Of a stretch of DNA of 64,000 nt, positions 22,261-33,133 are shown piece after piece. Source of the stretch: Helianthus annuus (Eukaryota; Streptophyta; Magnoliopsida; Asterales; Asteraceae). Within the stretch, counting starts at the first letter, position 1. Each line of letters starts with the position of its first letter. The position numbers were made by a program, and so were the translations under genes. The stretch spans positions 113,891,235 to 113,955,234 of the forward strand of contig NC_035435.2 in the NCBI RefSeq assembly GCF_002127325.2. The letters run 5' to 3'. The notes beneath the pieces are model-generated. The model ran no database searches, was not told where the DNA came from, and saw nothing but the letters and a program-made list of their open reading frames with translations.

Positions 22261-23826
22261 ATGAATCCATTCAACCGGGGCTTCATTCCTCCCCGATCTA
22301 GTGCGGACCCAAACCAAAGTGGCAATCCTACTCGTCCCGTGGCACCGGTTCCCACTAGACCCAACCCTTTCGGCTCCGGTTTTCTCGATTACAATCAACA
22401 AAGTCTCGGGTTCATGAATCTTTTGAACCAACCGCTATCATGGGACCCTAATCTCTACGGGTGGAACCCAAGTCAAAACACGGATGGGATGGGGTCGTCT
22501 CAAGCGTTTGGGTCGGCTCAAGCTTTCGGCTCCCCACTAAACGAACCCGATGTTGTTCCGGAGACGCAACCCGAGGTACCGGATACGCAACCGGAGACGC
22601 AAAAAGGAAAAGGAAAAGCAAAACGGGCACATAAAAAGAAAGTGGAAACCAACACCCGAGCGAAAAAAAATGTGATAACGTGGGAGCCCGAAGAGGAGTA
22701 TGCGTTAACCCGCGCTTTCATCGATGTTTCGGAGGACCCGGTCATAGGTATGTTTATTTTTTTTCTGTTTTTAAATTTTTTTCTGTTTTTTTTATTTTCG
22801 GTTTTTTATTTTCTGTTTTTTCTTTTCTGTTTTTTATTTATTTTTTGTTTTTTTATTTTCAGTTTTTTGTTTTTTATTTTCTGTTTTATATTTTCTTTTC
22901 TGTTTTTTTATTATTTTCTGTTTTTTTTATTATTTTCAGTTTTATATTTTCTTTTCTGTTTTTTTTATTTTCTGTTTTTTATTATTTTCTGTTTTTTAAT
23001 TATTTTCTGTTTTTTATTTTTTTTTCTGTTTTTTATTATTTTCAGTTTTTATTTTTTAAATTTTGAACTAACATTTTATATTGTTTTGTGTGTAGCAAAC
23101 AATCAAAGTAAAACCGTATTTTGGAACCGAATACGAGAACTCTTTTTCGAGCTCATGGGTAGAGGAGAGGAATACCGCCTACCGGACTCTATATCGGGGA
23201 AGTGGACCGATATAAACAAGAAGTGCACAAACTTTCAAACCGTGTACCAACGCTTGTATTCCGGATGGAAAAGTGGAAGTAGCGATGAAGACATTACGCA
23301 AGAGGCATTGGTCGAGTATACGAACGCTAATGGCCATTTCCCGTACATGAAGTGTTGGCAAATCCTTCGCCATAGCCCCAAATGGGCCGTCGTATCTACT
23401 CCAAGTGGTCGTTCGGGAAATACACGGCCATCAAAGAGGTCCAAAACAAACGAGTCGGGTGAACCCGAAACGCCAACCTCCGACGCTCGAAACATCGGCT
23501 TGAACGAGGAAATTCCGGATGACGAGCCGGTGGCGGAGCTACCAAGACCGCCGGGAAGAAAAAGCCGGGCGAAAAAACCCGAGTCGTCGTCGATGTCTAT
23601 GGGAACGGATATGAGTCACGCATTTTCGGAGATAAACAAGCGGCTTCAAGACATACACGAACTCGGTAACAAACGTTTGGAGGAGAACGAAAAAGTTACG
23701 GAGATTATGCGGGATCGACAATGGGCTCACGACTTTGACTTCTACTCCAAACCGCATGACCACTTAACGGGAAAAGCTTTGAAAATGGCGTTGGCACAAA
23801 AGGAGCGAATTGAAAAAAAAATATAA
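22261..23826 (+). CDS. PIF/Harbinger ORF1 Myb/SANT-like protein, two exons, apparently intact
   Basis: In PIF/Harbinger systems ORF1 is a DNA-binding partner needed with the transposase. Exon 1 is 22261-22747 and exon 2 is 23096-23826; together 405 residues. The N-terminus is Pro/Asn/Gly-rich (MNPFNRGFIPPRSS); a Lys-rich basic stretch (about 115-140) precedes the Myb/SANT-like domain, ITWEPEEEYALTRAFIDVSEDP (about 140-160) continuing with TVFWNRIRELFFEL, SISGKWTDINKKC and YQRLYSGW. The C-terminal half resembles the NAM-associated domain, with a coiled helix (MSHAFSEINKRLQDIHELG) and a basic end. Plant annotation often mislabels this family as glutathione S-transferase T3-like. The 348-base intron is a multiple of three and open, so an unspliced reading gives a false 521-residue protein with a Phe/Leu-rich block. 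Confidence 0.85.
   Translation: MNPFNRGFIPPRSSADPNQSGNPTRPVAPVPTRPNPFGSGFLDYNQQSLGFMNLLNQPLSWDPNLYGWNPSQNTDGMGSSQAFGSAQAFGSPLNEPDVVPETQPEVPDTQPETQKGKGKAKRAHKKKVETNTRAKKNVITWEPEEEYALTRAFIDVSEDPVIGMFIFFLFLNFFLFFLFSVFYFLFFLFCFLFIFCFFIFSFLFFIFCFIFSFLFFYYFLFFLLFSVLYFLFCFFYFLFFIIFCFLIIFCFLFFFLFFIIFSFYFLNFELTFYIVLCVANNQSKTVFWNRIRELFFELMGRGEEYRLPDSISGKWTDINKKCTNFQTVYQRLYSGWKSGSSDEDITQEALVEYTNANGHFPYMKCWQILRHSPKWAVVSTPSGRSGNTRPSKRSKTNESGEPETPTSDARNIGLNEEIPDDEPVAELPRPPGRKSRAKKPESSSMSMGTDMSHAFSEINKRLQDIHELGNKRLEENEKVTEIMRDRQWAHDFDFYSKPHDHLTGKALKMALAQKERIEKKI
22748..23095 (+). other. Intron of ORF1, TTTTCTG-rich
   Basis: Donor ATAG|GTATGT and acceptor TGTGTAG|CA. Joining the exons gives DPVIANNQSKTVFW, keeping the domain continuous. 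The intron consists largely of TTTTCTG/TTTTTATT units, so it looks like a degenerate simple repeat. Confidence 0.8.
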
Positions 23827-24160
23827 TCTTTGATTGTGTAATTTTTTTTTATGCTAGTTTAATGTTTTTTTTTTTCTAGTTTAATGTTTTTTTTTAATTT
23901 TATTGTACTTTTTTTATTTAATTAAATGAATTTTATTTTTAAAAAAGTTACAAATGAATTAAAAAAATAAAAATTAAAAAATGAGTAATGATTACACAGG
24001 GGCTTTATGACTACGGCCTCAAATTGCATAACGCCCCATAAAGCCCCGGAGTGACGTGGCATGCCACATGTCACATAACGCCCCTAAAAGGGCTTTATGA
24101 CTACACATGCCCTTAGAATAAGATATCTTTTAACCTAAACAGTTATTAATTAATCATTAC

Positions 24161-24633
24161 AACACAAATTACAGTCAAATTTCACGGTGCTTCTATGTAG
24201 TAAAAACGGTCTAACTGAATCAAGAAACCTTTTTAATTTGTTTTCTATCATGAACCATAACAACCAACTTTGCTCCTACATTTCTTTTCTCTAATCTTTT
24301 CCTTGGTCATGTTTCTCCTATCTTGTTCCCGTGGTATTGATATTGTGCATTCACAAACAAAGTATCCGTATGTTTCTGACCATTCCACAAAAGAAACACA
24401 TTGTCTAAGACATAGCCTTGTAGAACAACCTTTTGCTGCTATTGCAAGTCGTACCAACCACGAGTTTGTTCTATTATATGAACTACACCACAACATATTA
24501 CGGATGCATATGAGGAAAAGGTACAGGTCGTTATATTTAATCTAGTAGCCATTATAATGGTTGCCGGTATAAGTATATATAACTTTCTAAAAACTGATAA
24601 AAAAGTATTTTCATGTCAATCCAACCCGACTGA
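24161..24633. other. No recognised gene
   Basis: A 91-codon frame (24270-24545, MLLHFFSLIFSLVMFLLSC) has a hydrophobic start but no recognisable family or support. The 28 bases at 24533-24560 (starting TTATATTTAATCTAG) are identical to part of the Copia LTR that starts 74 bases later (24657-24684). Confidence 0.4.
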
Positions 24634-25071
24634 TGTAAGATTAAATATATTTTATGTTATATTTAATCTAGTAGCCATTATAATCATTTACATTATAAGG
24701 ATCAAAATATATAACAACCTATTAAATAATTAGTTGGTAATTGTTGATGAGCCTTATTAACATTATTAACTAATTAGGGTTTCCTGTTGAGTGCATATAT
24801 AAGGAGACTATGTAGAGGTTCTAGGGTTAGACACATAACCTAATTACTCTCATAACATCAAATCGCCTCCTCTCCTATACCGGTTACCCTTTATCGGTTT
24901 TCATCATCACCATCATTAGATTGCACCGTAAGGAGGAACCATATCAAGCTGACAATCATGTCAAACCTTGTTGCTGCATCTCCATCTCCATCTGGATTCT
25001 CTGTTGGCATGTACTGCTGCAATCAGGTATGTTATTCATGTTTTCCATTATGCCTAAAACAGAACTGATCA
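24634..25071 (+). repeat. 5' LTR of the decayed Copia element
   Basis: Start fixed by the second copy at 30583. The end is placed at ACTGATCA just before the primer site; the 3' copy is cut, so the end is not independently confirmed. TATATAAGG near 24797 is a TATA-like box. Confidence 0.65.
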
Positions 25072-25076
25072 ATATG

Positions 25077-25089
25077 TGGTATCAGAGCA
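25077..25089 (+). other. Primer binding site (tRNA-Met) of the decayed Copia element
   Basis: TGGTATCAGAGCA, six bases after the proposed LTR end. Confidence 0.75.
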
Positions 25090-25619
25090 TATGTTGATTA
25101 GTTGGTTCTGTTTTCGTATCCATTATTCTGGGATAGCAATTAGGAAAACGGAGTTTGAAAACTTAACAAATCATAACAGTAGGTTTCGAGTTCTTTAAAA
25201 GTCACCGAAAACACTTTTTCGATAAACTGAATTGGTTAATCATGTGACTCGAAATCGAATGGGTTAATTTTATGTCCGAAATCTGTTTAGAAACATTAAA
25301 AATTTCAGGTTTCGGGTTCCAGAATTTTTATTTTATTTTTAGGGTTCATCATGTGTTCTTAGGAAAATTCGAAATCCCTTTATGTTTTGGAATATGATTT
25401 GGATTATTGAGTGTTTTTCCATGTTTTGATCTGTTTTAACTATTAAAAATTTTCGGAAAAACTGTTATTAGATCAACAGATAAAATATTCAAAATATTTG
25501 ATAAAATTAGATCATCACTAAAACAGGAAACCATATCTTGAATCCCTAAGAATTCGAATTTTCAGTTATGCTTTTACATTAACAGCTGTTAACAGGAGTT
25601 TCGAGATCACCCTTTTAAC

Positions 25620-25965
25620 GACCTGAGACCAAGATCTTGACTCGAGACCACAAGGTCTCGACTCGAAATCATAAGGGTTCTCAAATCTTTACAACTCGGG
25701 ACAACGGTTTTGACTCGAGACCATAAGGTTTCGACTCGAGACCACTGAGGTTTCGACTAAGGGTTTTAAATCTTCACAACTCGAGACCATGGTTGCGACT
25801 CGAGACCTCATTATGGAGTCGAGATCTCATAAAATTCAGTACTCAAGACCATGGTTCCGACTCGAGACCACAAGATAAGTCGAGACTTGACTCGAGATCT
25901 CACTCGAGACCTCATAACTGAGTCGAGATCTCACTCGAGACCTAAGACTAACTCGAAATCTCAAC
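25620..25965. repeat. ACTCGAGACC word array
   Basis: About 15-20 copies of ACTCGAGACC-like words, on both strands, so that hairpins such as TCGAGACC-ACAA-GGTCTCGA (25643-25662) form. Spacing is irregular. Confidence 0.8.
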
Positions 25966-26106
25966 CTCATTACTTCAGGCTGTTTAATGTGAACTAAAAT
26001 TTAGCTCGGGGCTCCACCCGAACCCCGTGCAGGTGGTTTGCTATTAAATAAATGGTTTTGTAATTAGATAATTAATCAGAATCAAATAATGTTTTACAAA
26101 ACCAAA

Positions 26107-26394
26107 ATGGCTTAACTTGAGTGAGCTTCTGATGTATCACTTCTGGCCAAAGCTGATTTGATACATCTATTTATTGCTCAAGTATAATAAAAGCCATGTT
26201 GAGTATGCATTACAATCGTGAATGTCTTAATTTCTGGCCAAAGCTGATTTAATGCATTCATGTATAACATTCTTAACAAGTGCATAACTAAAGTGATTGT
26301 CTCATTTCTGGCCAAAGCTGATTTGTCACGATTACTTTGCACAGATGCTTAAATGACTACACTTCTGGCCAAAGCTGATTTGTCTTCGTTTAAG
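26107..26394. repeat. Four consecutive hairpins with the same loop and different stems
   Basis: The loop TTCTGGCCAAAGCTGATTT is exact at 26141, 26232, 26306 and 26363. Its flanks are complementary but different each time. First: ATGGCTT, ACTTGAG and GATGTATC (26107-26138) pair with GATACATC, CTCAAGT and AAGCCAT (26160-26197). Third: AAAGTGATTGT pairs with ACGATTACTTT. Fourth: CTTAAATGA pairs with TCGTTTAAG. Spacings of 91, 74 and 57 are not in one codon phase. Confidence 0.85.
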
Positions 26395-29300
26395 TAGAAT
26401 TTTAACTAAGTCTATTATTTTGATGTTAGTAATAGACATTCACAACCTCTTCACCTAATGATCCTTATATTAATGATCCTTCATTAATTTTATTAATTTT
26501 ATGATCATTTCGTCTGCCTTATTTTAAGTACCCATAACTTTTCTCACTATGACTTTCTTCTATAAATCAATATCTCACCCACTGTAACTCTTAAACCTAA
26601 AATGTTTTGCTTTATTTAAAGTTTCTATAAGAATTAGCTCTTAAATTAAATCCTTGATTATCTCTTAAGACACGATAATCCTACTGCTCTCTTCTGATAA
26701 AGGTACTACAGAAGAAAAGTAAGAGCATGATGAATAGGACAAATCGAACATGATGTCTCTTATGATAATCAAGATTTCTCTAACATAAATGTTATCACTA
26801 AAAGGTTATTCCAGATTAAGTTTTTCCTAAGACTAGTCTATTATTTGTGGAATAATTATAACAATTCCTAAGATGCATGCCTTCATTTAAAATTTTAAAC
26901 TATAAAGTTAAGTGGTATATGTGAATACATTATAATGTACAATACCATGACCCATAAAGTTAAGGGTTTACGCATGGAAATAAGTACATTTTTCCAGTAC
27001 ATTACATACTAAGATTTTCACTTGTACAATTTGATGCCTTATAAATCAACTATAACACTCAAAAGTACCAAAGTATAATGAGTGTGTTGATAAGCATCAT
27101 ATGTACAAAGAAATAAATGTTTGTAACTGGAAAATAAGATGTTATTCACCTTACAACCACTTAAACTTTAAAAGAGGATTGTTCTAAGGTCCATAGACAA
27201 ATTACAAGTGCTAATTCCACCTCTAAGGTTCTTCAAGGAAAAATCTCACTGCACAATTATGCCATTAGACTAGGCATAAGCAACGAGACTATACATTATT
27301 CAGAAGAACGGTTGGATAAGTTAATTAGGTAGTCACTTCCTAATGATATTTAAGTCTGCTAATTTTAATATTCCATTTAACTCATGACTAGTTGACTCTA
27401 GTTCCATACGTTTCCTTGCCAGAATTAAACAAATAACTAACATGAGAGTTAGTGACAAAATTAAACATTAAGGCTATAAAAACCATAATAAGCAATCTTC
27501 CAACAAAGCTTTTCGATACCTTATATATTCTGAAGATTAATCAGAATATAGTATCATAATTAAGCTATGTTATGAAGGTTGTGAGGTTTGCATAGTCAAC
27601 ATAAAGTCACACTTACCTTAAACTCTCATCTTATTTGTTCTAAATATCCGGATTGAAACATTACTAAGATAAAACTAGATGATACCTTACACTTTCACGA
27701 CTTTTGTCATCATGCAAATGAGAATTTGACAAAAGGAAAATGAGACCTAGAAATTTCATCCATTATAACCGAAATTCATGAGAAATCATGACATGGTTAA
27801 TGAGGATGATTTTCTTTTATCTAATCTCATTATAAGTGATTTTAAATCATGACGTTAAAGCCCTAAAATATGACTTGGCTTAAGGAATAAGTATGGGTCC
27901 ATCATAAGTCATTCATTGACATTCGTGGAACTTATTCCAAATGGAATATTCAGACATAATTCATTTATCATTTAAAGACTATCTACTTGTATCTAAATTT
28001 TGTCGCATATGGCCCACAATCTTAAAAGAAATCTATTTCATAATTTACTTAATAAGATTTCTATTAAATATGTCCCTAAGTTTCTTATGACAACTGGACA
28101 TTAAAGAAATCAAATAAAGTTTAACATATATATGATAGGTTTCCACGTCACATACCTTGTTGAACCTTCTCTTGTAGCATTTCTAGAGATATCAAAGATC
28201 AGTGGGAGCATTAAGTGACTTAATAATAACTTACAATAGTTGCAAGAGGTGGGGGAGTGAAAACTTCATATTACTTCAATTTACACCTCTTGTACAAGAC
28301 ATCGCTCCATCACGACACTTTTCCATCAAAAGTTGTCTCCTTAAAATATAATGCTACTCTTACAAAAGTTTCATTGTTGCTTAATTGTGGGCGCACTTAG
28401 ATTTCTTACCTAAACTAACATAATCCTCAACAAGAGAAACTACAACGACTAACGTCATTAATTTGTTTTTCTCTATTAGAATTTTTCGGTCATTAAATAT
28501 TGACCCTAAGCATGCTGAGTTCCTAAAGATTTATAAGGTCAGTGGGAGTAGTCAAAGTCCTTATCATGACTTGCAAGGAATACAAGAGGCGGGGGGAAGA
28601 GTGTCAATACATTTCACTCTGAATTTAACTCCGATTACACCTCTTGTACACCATACTGCACCAACTCTTACAAACTTAGAATCCTGAAAATGATAGCAAC
28701 CTAACCAAGAGCTAATCCATAAAACTGAAACTTTTTAAAACCCAATAATCAACTTAGGAGGTTATCTAGGTTTAAGAACCTACTAACGTTGATGATTACA
28801 TAACCTCCCTAACTGAAGTTGAAATGGATTTTGGAAAAGTTTACTGATCATATCTCTTCAAATTAAGCCATTAGCGTCAATCAATCCTCTGAATGGAATA
28901 AAACGTTTTTCTAGTAAAACTGATTTTATGTGTTCGTATAACTTTTGGGCTTTGATTGAATTACCTAAGAGTGTTCATAACTAAACCAAATCATGATATA
29001 AGCGTTAAGACACGAAGAAGCATGATTGATTGTCAAAGGTTGTACTCAGGAAGAGCTAAGTTATTAAAGAATCTTTATTACATATCTAACAAAAGATTTC
29101 TTTGAGGATCATCACTGTTCTAGTAGCTAATAATAGTTTAAAGCTACATTAGATGAACATTAAAAACAAATTTTCCTAACAAATGGCTGACATATTTACA
29201 TGTTCATAAAACAACCTGAAAGTTCTAAACTGAAGGTTAAAAAACACTTTATTTGTAAGCCAATAAAATCCATGTATGGGTTACTGTAAACATCATAATG

Positions 29301-29660
29301 TGATGAAATCTTAACGTAATTATTTTCATCAAGAATCAAGTGGATTAATGTACCTACCTCAAAATGAGTGGGAGCAACTAAAATAAACTTATCTATATAG
29401 ATGACATTCTTTTGACAAGTATATGTTACATAAGTCAAAGCATTGTTAAGACAAACTTTGATATAAAGATCTCAGAGATATCTCTTACGTGATAGATATC
29501 ATAACATGCCGAGATAGACCAATGGGACATTAGTTCCGTTCCATAAGTTTAACATTAAATGGGTCCTTTCATATGTAACAAACAATACTGCTCTTTCTTT
29601 AGAGGATAATAGGATAAATGAGATTATTTATTTACGCTTCATTAATTAGAAGCCTTATGT

Positions 29661-30215
29661 AAGTTCAAGTCTATACTCGTTTAGATATTACTCACATTGC
29701 AACAAACTAGATATGTCTAGATTAATGTGAAGCATCTAATGGAGTATTACAATATCTTTAAAAGAAACGAGAGGCTACAATTTAAAGAAGAAGTGAGAAC
29801 TAATACCGGTTGATTACTCTGACTTTGTAATATTCAAAGATGACAAAATGTAATTTCGGGTATATCTTTATGTCAGCAGACAAAACCTATCTCATGGAGG
29901 AGTCATAATGGACTGATACCAACAACCTAAGTTATAACGACATAATATAGTCACTAAATGATGTTGGAAATTTATCAGTGGACTCATAAGTTTATTAACT
30001 CCATATAATTATTATTTTGAAGACTTAGTGTGATAAAGTCAGCTACCATGACTCCTTGAACAATAACAGTTCAAGAGGTGCTGCATTAAGTTTCGATACG
30101 CAATTAATTATTCATTTATGAACGAATTGAGGAAACTAAGTCTTTGTATCGAATACATTCATGATATGCTTAAGGATCCTATAACTGAAGGGCTATTACC
30201 CATAAGTCTTATTAA
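29661..30215 (+). pseudogene. Copia pol C-terminal remnant (RT end and RNase H)
   Basis: Traces include YTRLDITHIA at 29670 (the TRPDI region) and LCIEYIHDMLKDPITEGLL around 30152 (the IEYIHT-DMLADPLTKGL end of Copia RNase H). Stops and indels are frequent. It lies about 370 bases before the 3' LTR, the correct place. Confidence 0.7.
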
Positions 30216-30582
30216 GAGAGCTCATAGACGGGTATTAATTGATGGTTGTGCGCAACTGCATATCATACTATGAATGACTAAGTATTAGTTAATGTTCCTC
30301 ATCAGTTTGATTTTGTATGTCTCTAAGAATATGTCAAGCCGGCATAATGGCATATAGATAAATAAAATTACAAATCAAACAAAGGGCTTTTGTGTATTTT
30401 GATCATAATGATTAGGTTTTAAATTAAGGCTATAGTATGACTAATGGGGGTCCTAAGTCGCATAATGATTCAACGGCTGTATTTCTCTGCTATAGTTCTT
30501 GTTTAAGGCTAAAATGAGTGTTAACTCCTGATCAGGCTTATCTAATACTCATAGTAAATAATTACTCGGCTAAGTGGGAGAA

Positions 30583-30760
30583 TGTAAGATTAAATATATT
30601 TTATGTTATATTTAATCTAGTAGCCATTATAATCATTTACATTATATGGATCAAAATATATAACAACCTATTAAATAATTAGTTGGTAATTGTTGATGGG
30701 CCTTATTACCATTATTAACTAATTATGGTTTCCTCTTGGGTGCATATATAAGGAGACTTA
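30583..30760 (+). repeat. 3' LTR fragment of the decayed Copia element
   Basis: Matches 24634-24813 with a few changes, then stops where the Gypsy LTR begins (30761). Confidence 0.85.
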
Positions 30761-30916
30761 TGTGACAACCCGAACTTCTAAGGTCACGTGATCCTGTTTT
30801 CTTATTATCTCTCCTTCAGGTCTCTTGCGATGATGCAAATCAATAAACACTTTTGACTGTAACGTAATTGCTAAATGTATAACGTGTTTGAGTATGTGTA
30901 CGTGAGTTTGACTGAT
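30761..30916 (+). repeat. 5' LTR of the old Gypsy element, first piece
   Basis: Begins TGTGACAACCCGAAC directly after the Copia LTR fragment and runs to the CTGAT target of the solo LTR. Confidence 0.8.
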
Positions 30917-31124
30917 TGTGACAACTCGAGTTTCTGACTTTCACTTTCGCATTAAATGCGCGTTGACTTTGATTGTTTAGTTGTTTGGATTGTGGACTTG
31001 AAAGTGTACGCGTTGTGTTTTAATGAAACGTATTGTCATTTTGCCTATATGTGATTACTTGCTGTGGTAGAAAATAATATTAGAATTATTATTAAAACAC
31101 TTAGTCTAGATCACGAAACATGAC

Positions 31125-32115
31125 ATACTGTTCGAAGGATCTCGAAACATATCCTTCGATTAGAAGGATCAACTTTCGGTCCGAAGGATCTCGAAACATA
31201 TCCTTCGACCAAGGACCCTATCCTTCGACATCTTTCGGCCCAGCCTTTCTAATGGGCTTGGCCCATTCCTGTGATACGTTTAAATACGTGAATGCATGTA
31301 AGTCGACGGTTAGTTTCCAAAAACCCTAGTTTCCTTGTGTGTGTGTGACGGCATAGCAGACCCATTCCCTGTTCGAAGGATTTCATTCCGTAATCCAGAT
31401 TTCCGGTTAGTATGTGATGTTGTTTATGATGCTTTGATTTCGTGATTAATAAATTGTCTTGCAATATATTGTTAATATGTCAATCGGATCTGTTTTGATG
31501 ATGTTCAATGATAATGTTTTGTGGATCGGCTATGATAACCGGATATGTATGTTTGTATTGCAATATGTTGTTAGAACCGGACATTATTTGCACGATGATC
31601 GGATAATATACGAATTGAATTGTCATAGTTGTTAAGATGTTTATGTTAATCAGGTTTATAATCGGCCGAATATTGTAATCGAACATGTTTATATAATCGG
31701 CACCTATGTGTAAATTGGATAGTTTGAATGATCTTGTTATTCAGATTAGGGTTCTTGATAAACATGGGAATCATGCTTGTTTGATCTTGTTGATGTTAGC
31801 TGATTTGTGAAGTTTGTGTTAATTGATAATCGGATAAACTTGGAAACTTGGTGTAAACGTAACTGTTATTTGTCGAAAGATATTAGTTATTCGAAACATA
31901 GTTGAGACCGAAAGATACATGTCCTTCGAACCATAGTAGTGTTGACCGAAGGATAGCTTTGACCGAACCATAGTAGTGTTGACCGAAGGATAGCATTGAC
32001 CGAAAGATGACATTGGTTCGAAACATAACATTCGGTCCGAATGATAACTGCGATAACTGTTTGTCGAAAGATCACTATGTGTCGAAAGATAACAGCTGGA
32101 TCGAAAGATATTAGG
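31125..32115. repeat. CGAAGGAT / CGAAAGAT word array in the solo LTR
   Basis: About twenty copies of CGAAGGAT, TCCTTCGA and CGAAAGAT in two clusters, 31131-31230 and 31870-32115, partly as inverted pairs (CGAAGGATCTCGAAACATAT then CCTTCG). Confidence 0.75.
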
Positions 32116-32386
32116 GATTATGAACATACTTTGAATGATGGAGTATATGCTTGATTTATTTGGCATGCTATGCTTGGTGATGAATGTTAACATTTGTATC
32201 CGTGCACACTAGCTGATGATTTAATGTGAAATAATACGTGTTGTGCCGATATGCAAACTGACTGTTATGTGAACATTAAATTGCATGCGTATCATTGTGA
32301 ACATGAACTGATTTGTTATACGTGCATACAATAGGACTTGATTAATTACTTGTGAGTGCATAACCTAGCATACCGAGCAAACCAAG

Positions 32387-32833
32387 GTGAGTTCACACTC
32401 TTACCAAGGCATGGGATTTCCGGGGTGTTGGGAATGGGATTGAAAGGATAAGTTTGAATAGATATGCTACTGACACTATGACTGGACTACCACATTACTA
32501 TCCTCGGATGTGAAGGATACTTATACTGATCACTATCCTCGGATGTGAAGGATACCTATACTGATCACTATCCTCGGTTGTGAAGGATACATGCACTGAT
32601 CACTATCCTCGGATGTGCAGGATACTTTACTTATATTGATCACTATCCTCGGTTGTGAAGGATACCTATAGTTACGAGTAGTCTAGTGGTTATACAACGT
32701 GGAACACCACCACCAATAGAACATACAATCGGCCCAGTAGAGCCACCTGTTCCAAACGAACTTACTATTACGCATTTACTTTCTGTGAACTCGCTCAACT
32801 AGTTTGTTGATTATTCTGTTACATGCCTTGCAG
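32387..32833 (+). other. Candidate intron in the LTR leader (solo LTR)
   Basis: GAGCAAACCAAG|GTGAGTTCAC donor at 32387 and ATGCCTTGCAG acceptor ending 32833, 295 bp before the LTR end. The five hairpin repeats lie inside. Confidence 0.5.
32497..32665 (+). repeat. Five 35-bp tandem repeats, each a hairpin
   Basis: Starts at 32497, 32532, 32567, 32602 and 32642. Each has TATCCT-CGG(A/T)TGTG(A/C)-AGGATA; stem and loop are the same in all, unlike the variable-stem arrays elsewhere. Confidence 0.9.
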
Positions 32834-33133
32834 ATCGTTAGGTACTTGGAGCTTGCACTGGAGAAGCGGGTCGTTGTGGACAAGGATCGTGGCTTTTCTG
32901 TTGAACTATTATGACACTTAAAAATTGTTAACTATTACTGGATTATTTACTATGCTTCCGCTACATTTTGAAACTATGGTTTTGTTTGAACACCTTTCGT
33001 GTTGAATGGATGGTTTACTTTTATTTTACTTGATATTAATTGCATGTTCAATATGATTGGTGGCTTGATCCTGGTCAGTCACGCTCCCAAGCGGTGATAC
33101 TCCGCAGGTGGATTTTGGGGGTGTGACACTGAT

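Larger units (their letters stand above)
21965..24112 (+). mobile_element. Harbinger-like element carrying only the Myb-like ORF1 gene (ends approximate)
   Basis: The right end reads GGGCTTTATGACTACACATGCCC, then TTA, the usual PIF/Harbinger target. The left end near 21965-21985 contains GAGCATGGGCC, a weak inverted match to GGGCATG. Subterminal GGGCTTTATGACTAC repeats lie at 23999 and 24088. The only gene is the ORF1-type protein at 22261-23826; no transposase is present. Confidence 0.6.
25072..29660. other. Internal region without readable genes, dense in imperfect hairpins
   Basis: No reading frame of note. Many consecutive segments fold on themselves, for example 27024-27106 (GTACAATTTGATGC against GCATCATATGTAC), 27497-27577 (inner 10-bp perfect arm TATATTCTGA), 28757-28808 (GGAGGTTAT against ATAACCTCC) and 29097 (AAAGATTTCTTT against 29073 AAAGAATCTTT). 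Confidence 0.5.
24634..30760 (+). mobile_element. Decayed Copia-like LTR element, 3' LTR cut by a Gypsy insertion
   Basis: TGTAAGATTAAATATATTTT starts at both 24634 and 30583; the two copies stay nearly identical over the 178 bases available. The 5' LTR is followed by a primer site (25077). Polypurine AAGTGGGAGAA precedes the 3' copy. The internal region is badly degraded; Copia pol traces are visible at 29670-30215. The preceding ACTGA (24629-24633) would be the target duplication, but its partner is outside the window. Confidence 0.75.
30917..33128 (+). mobile_element. Solo Gypsy LTR, 2,212 bp, duplication CTGAT
   Basis: Starts TGTGACAACTCGAG and ends GGGGGTGTGACA; CTGAT at 30912-30916 and 33129-33133 flanks it exactly. 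No internal region. Its last 60 bases closely resemble the LTR of the element at 37344-47478. Contains the words CCTTCGA/CGAAAGAT in quantity, five 35-bp repeats and a candidate leader intron. Confidence 0.92.

Noticed and set aside
24270..24545. Small secreted or membrane protein gene
   Set aside because: Hydrophobic start only; no family, no promoter or terminator evidence, and it overlaps DNA similar to a Copia LTR.
26107..26394. CRISPR-like array (constant 19-mers with variable spacers)
   Set aside because: Plant context, only four units, spacers of falling length that pair with each other across the repeat, and no cas genes.
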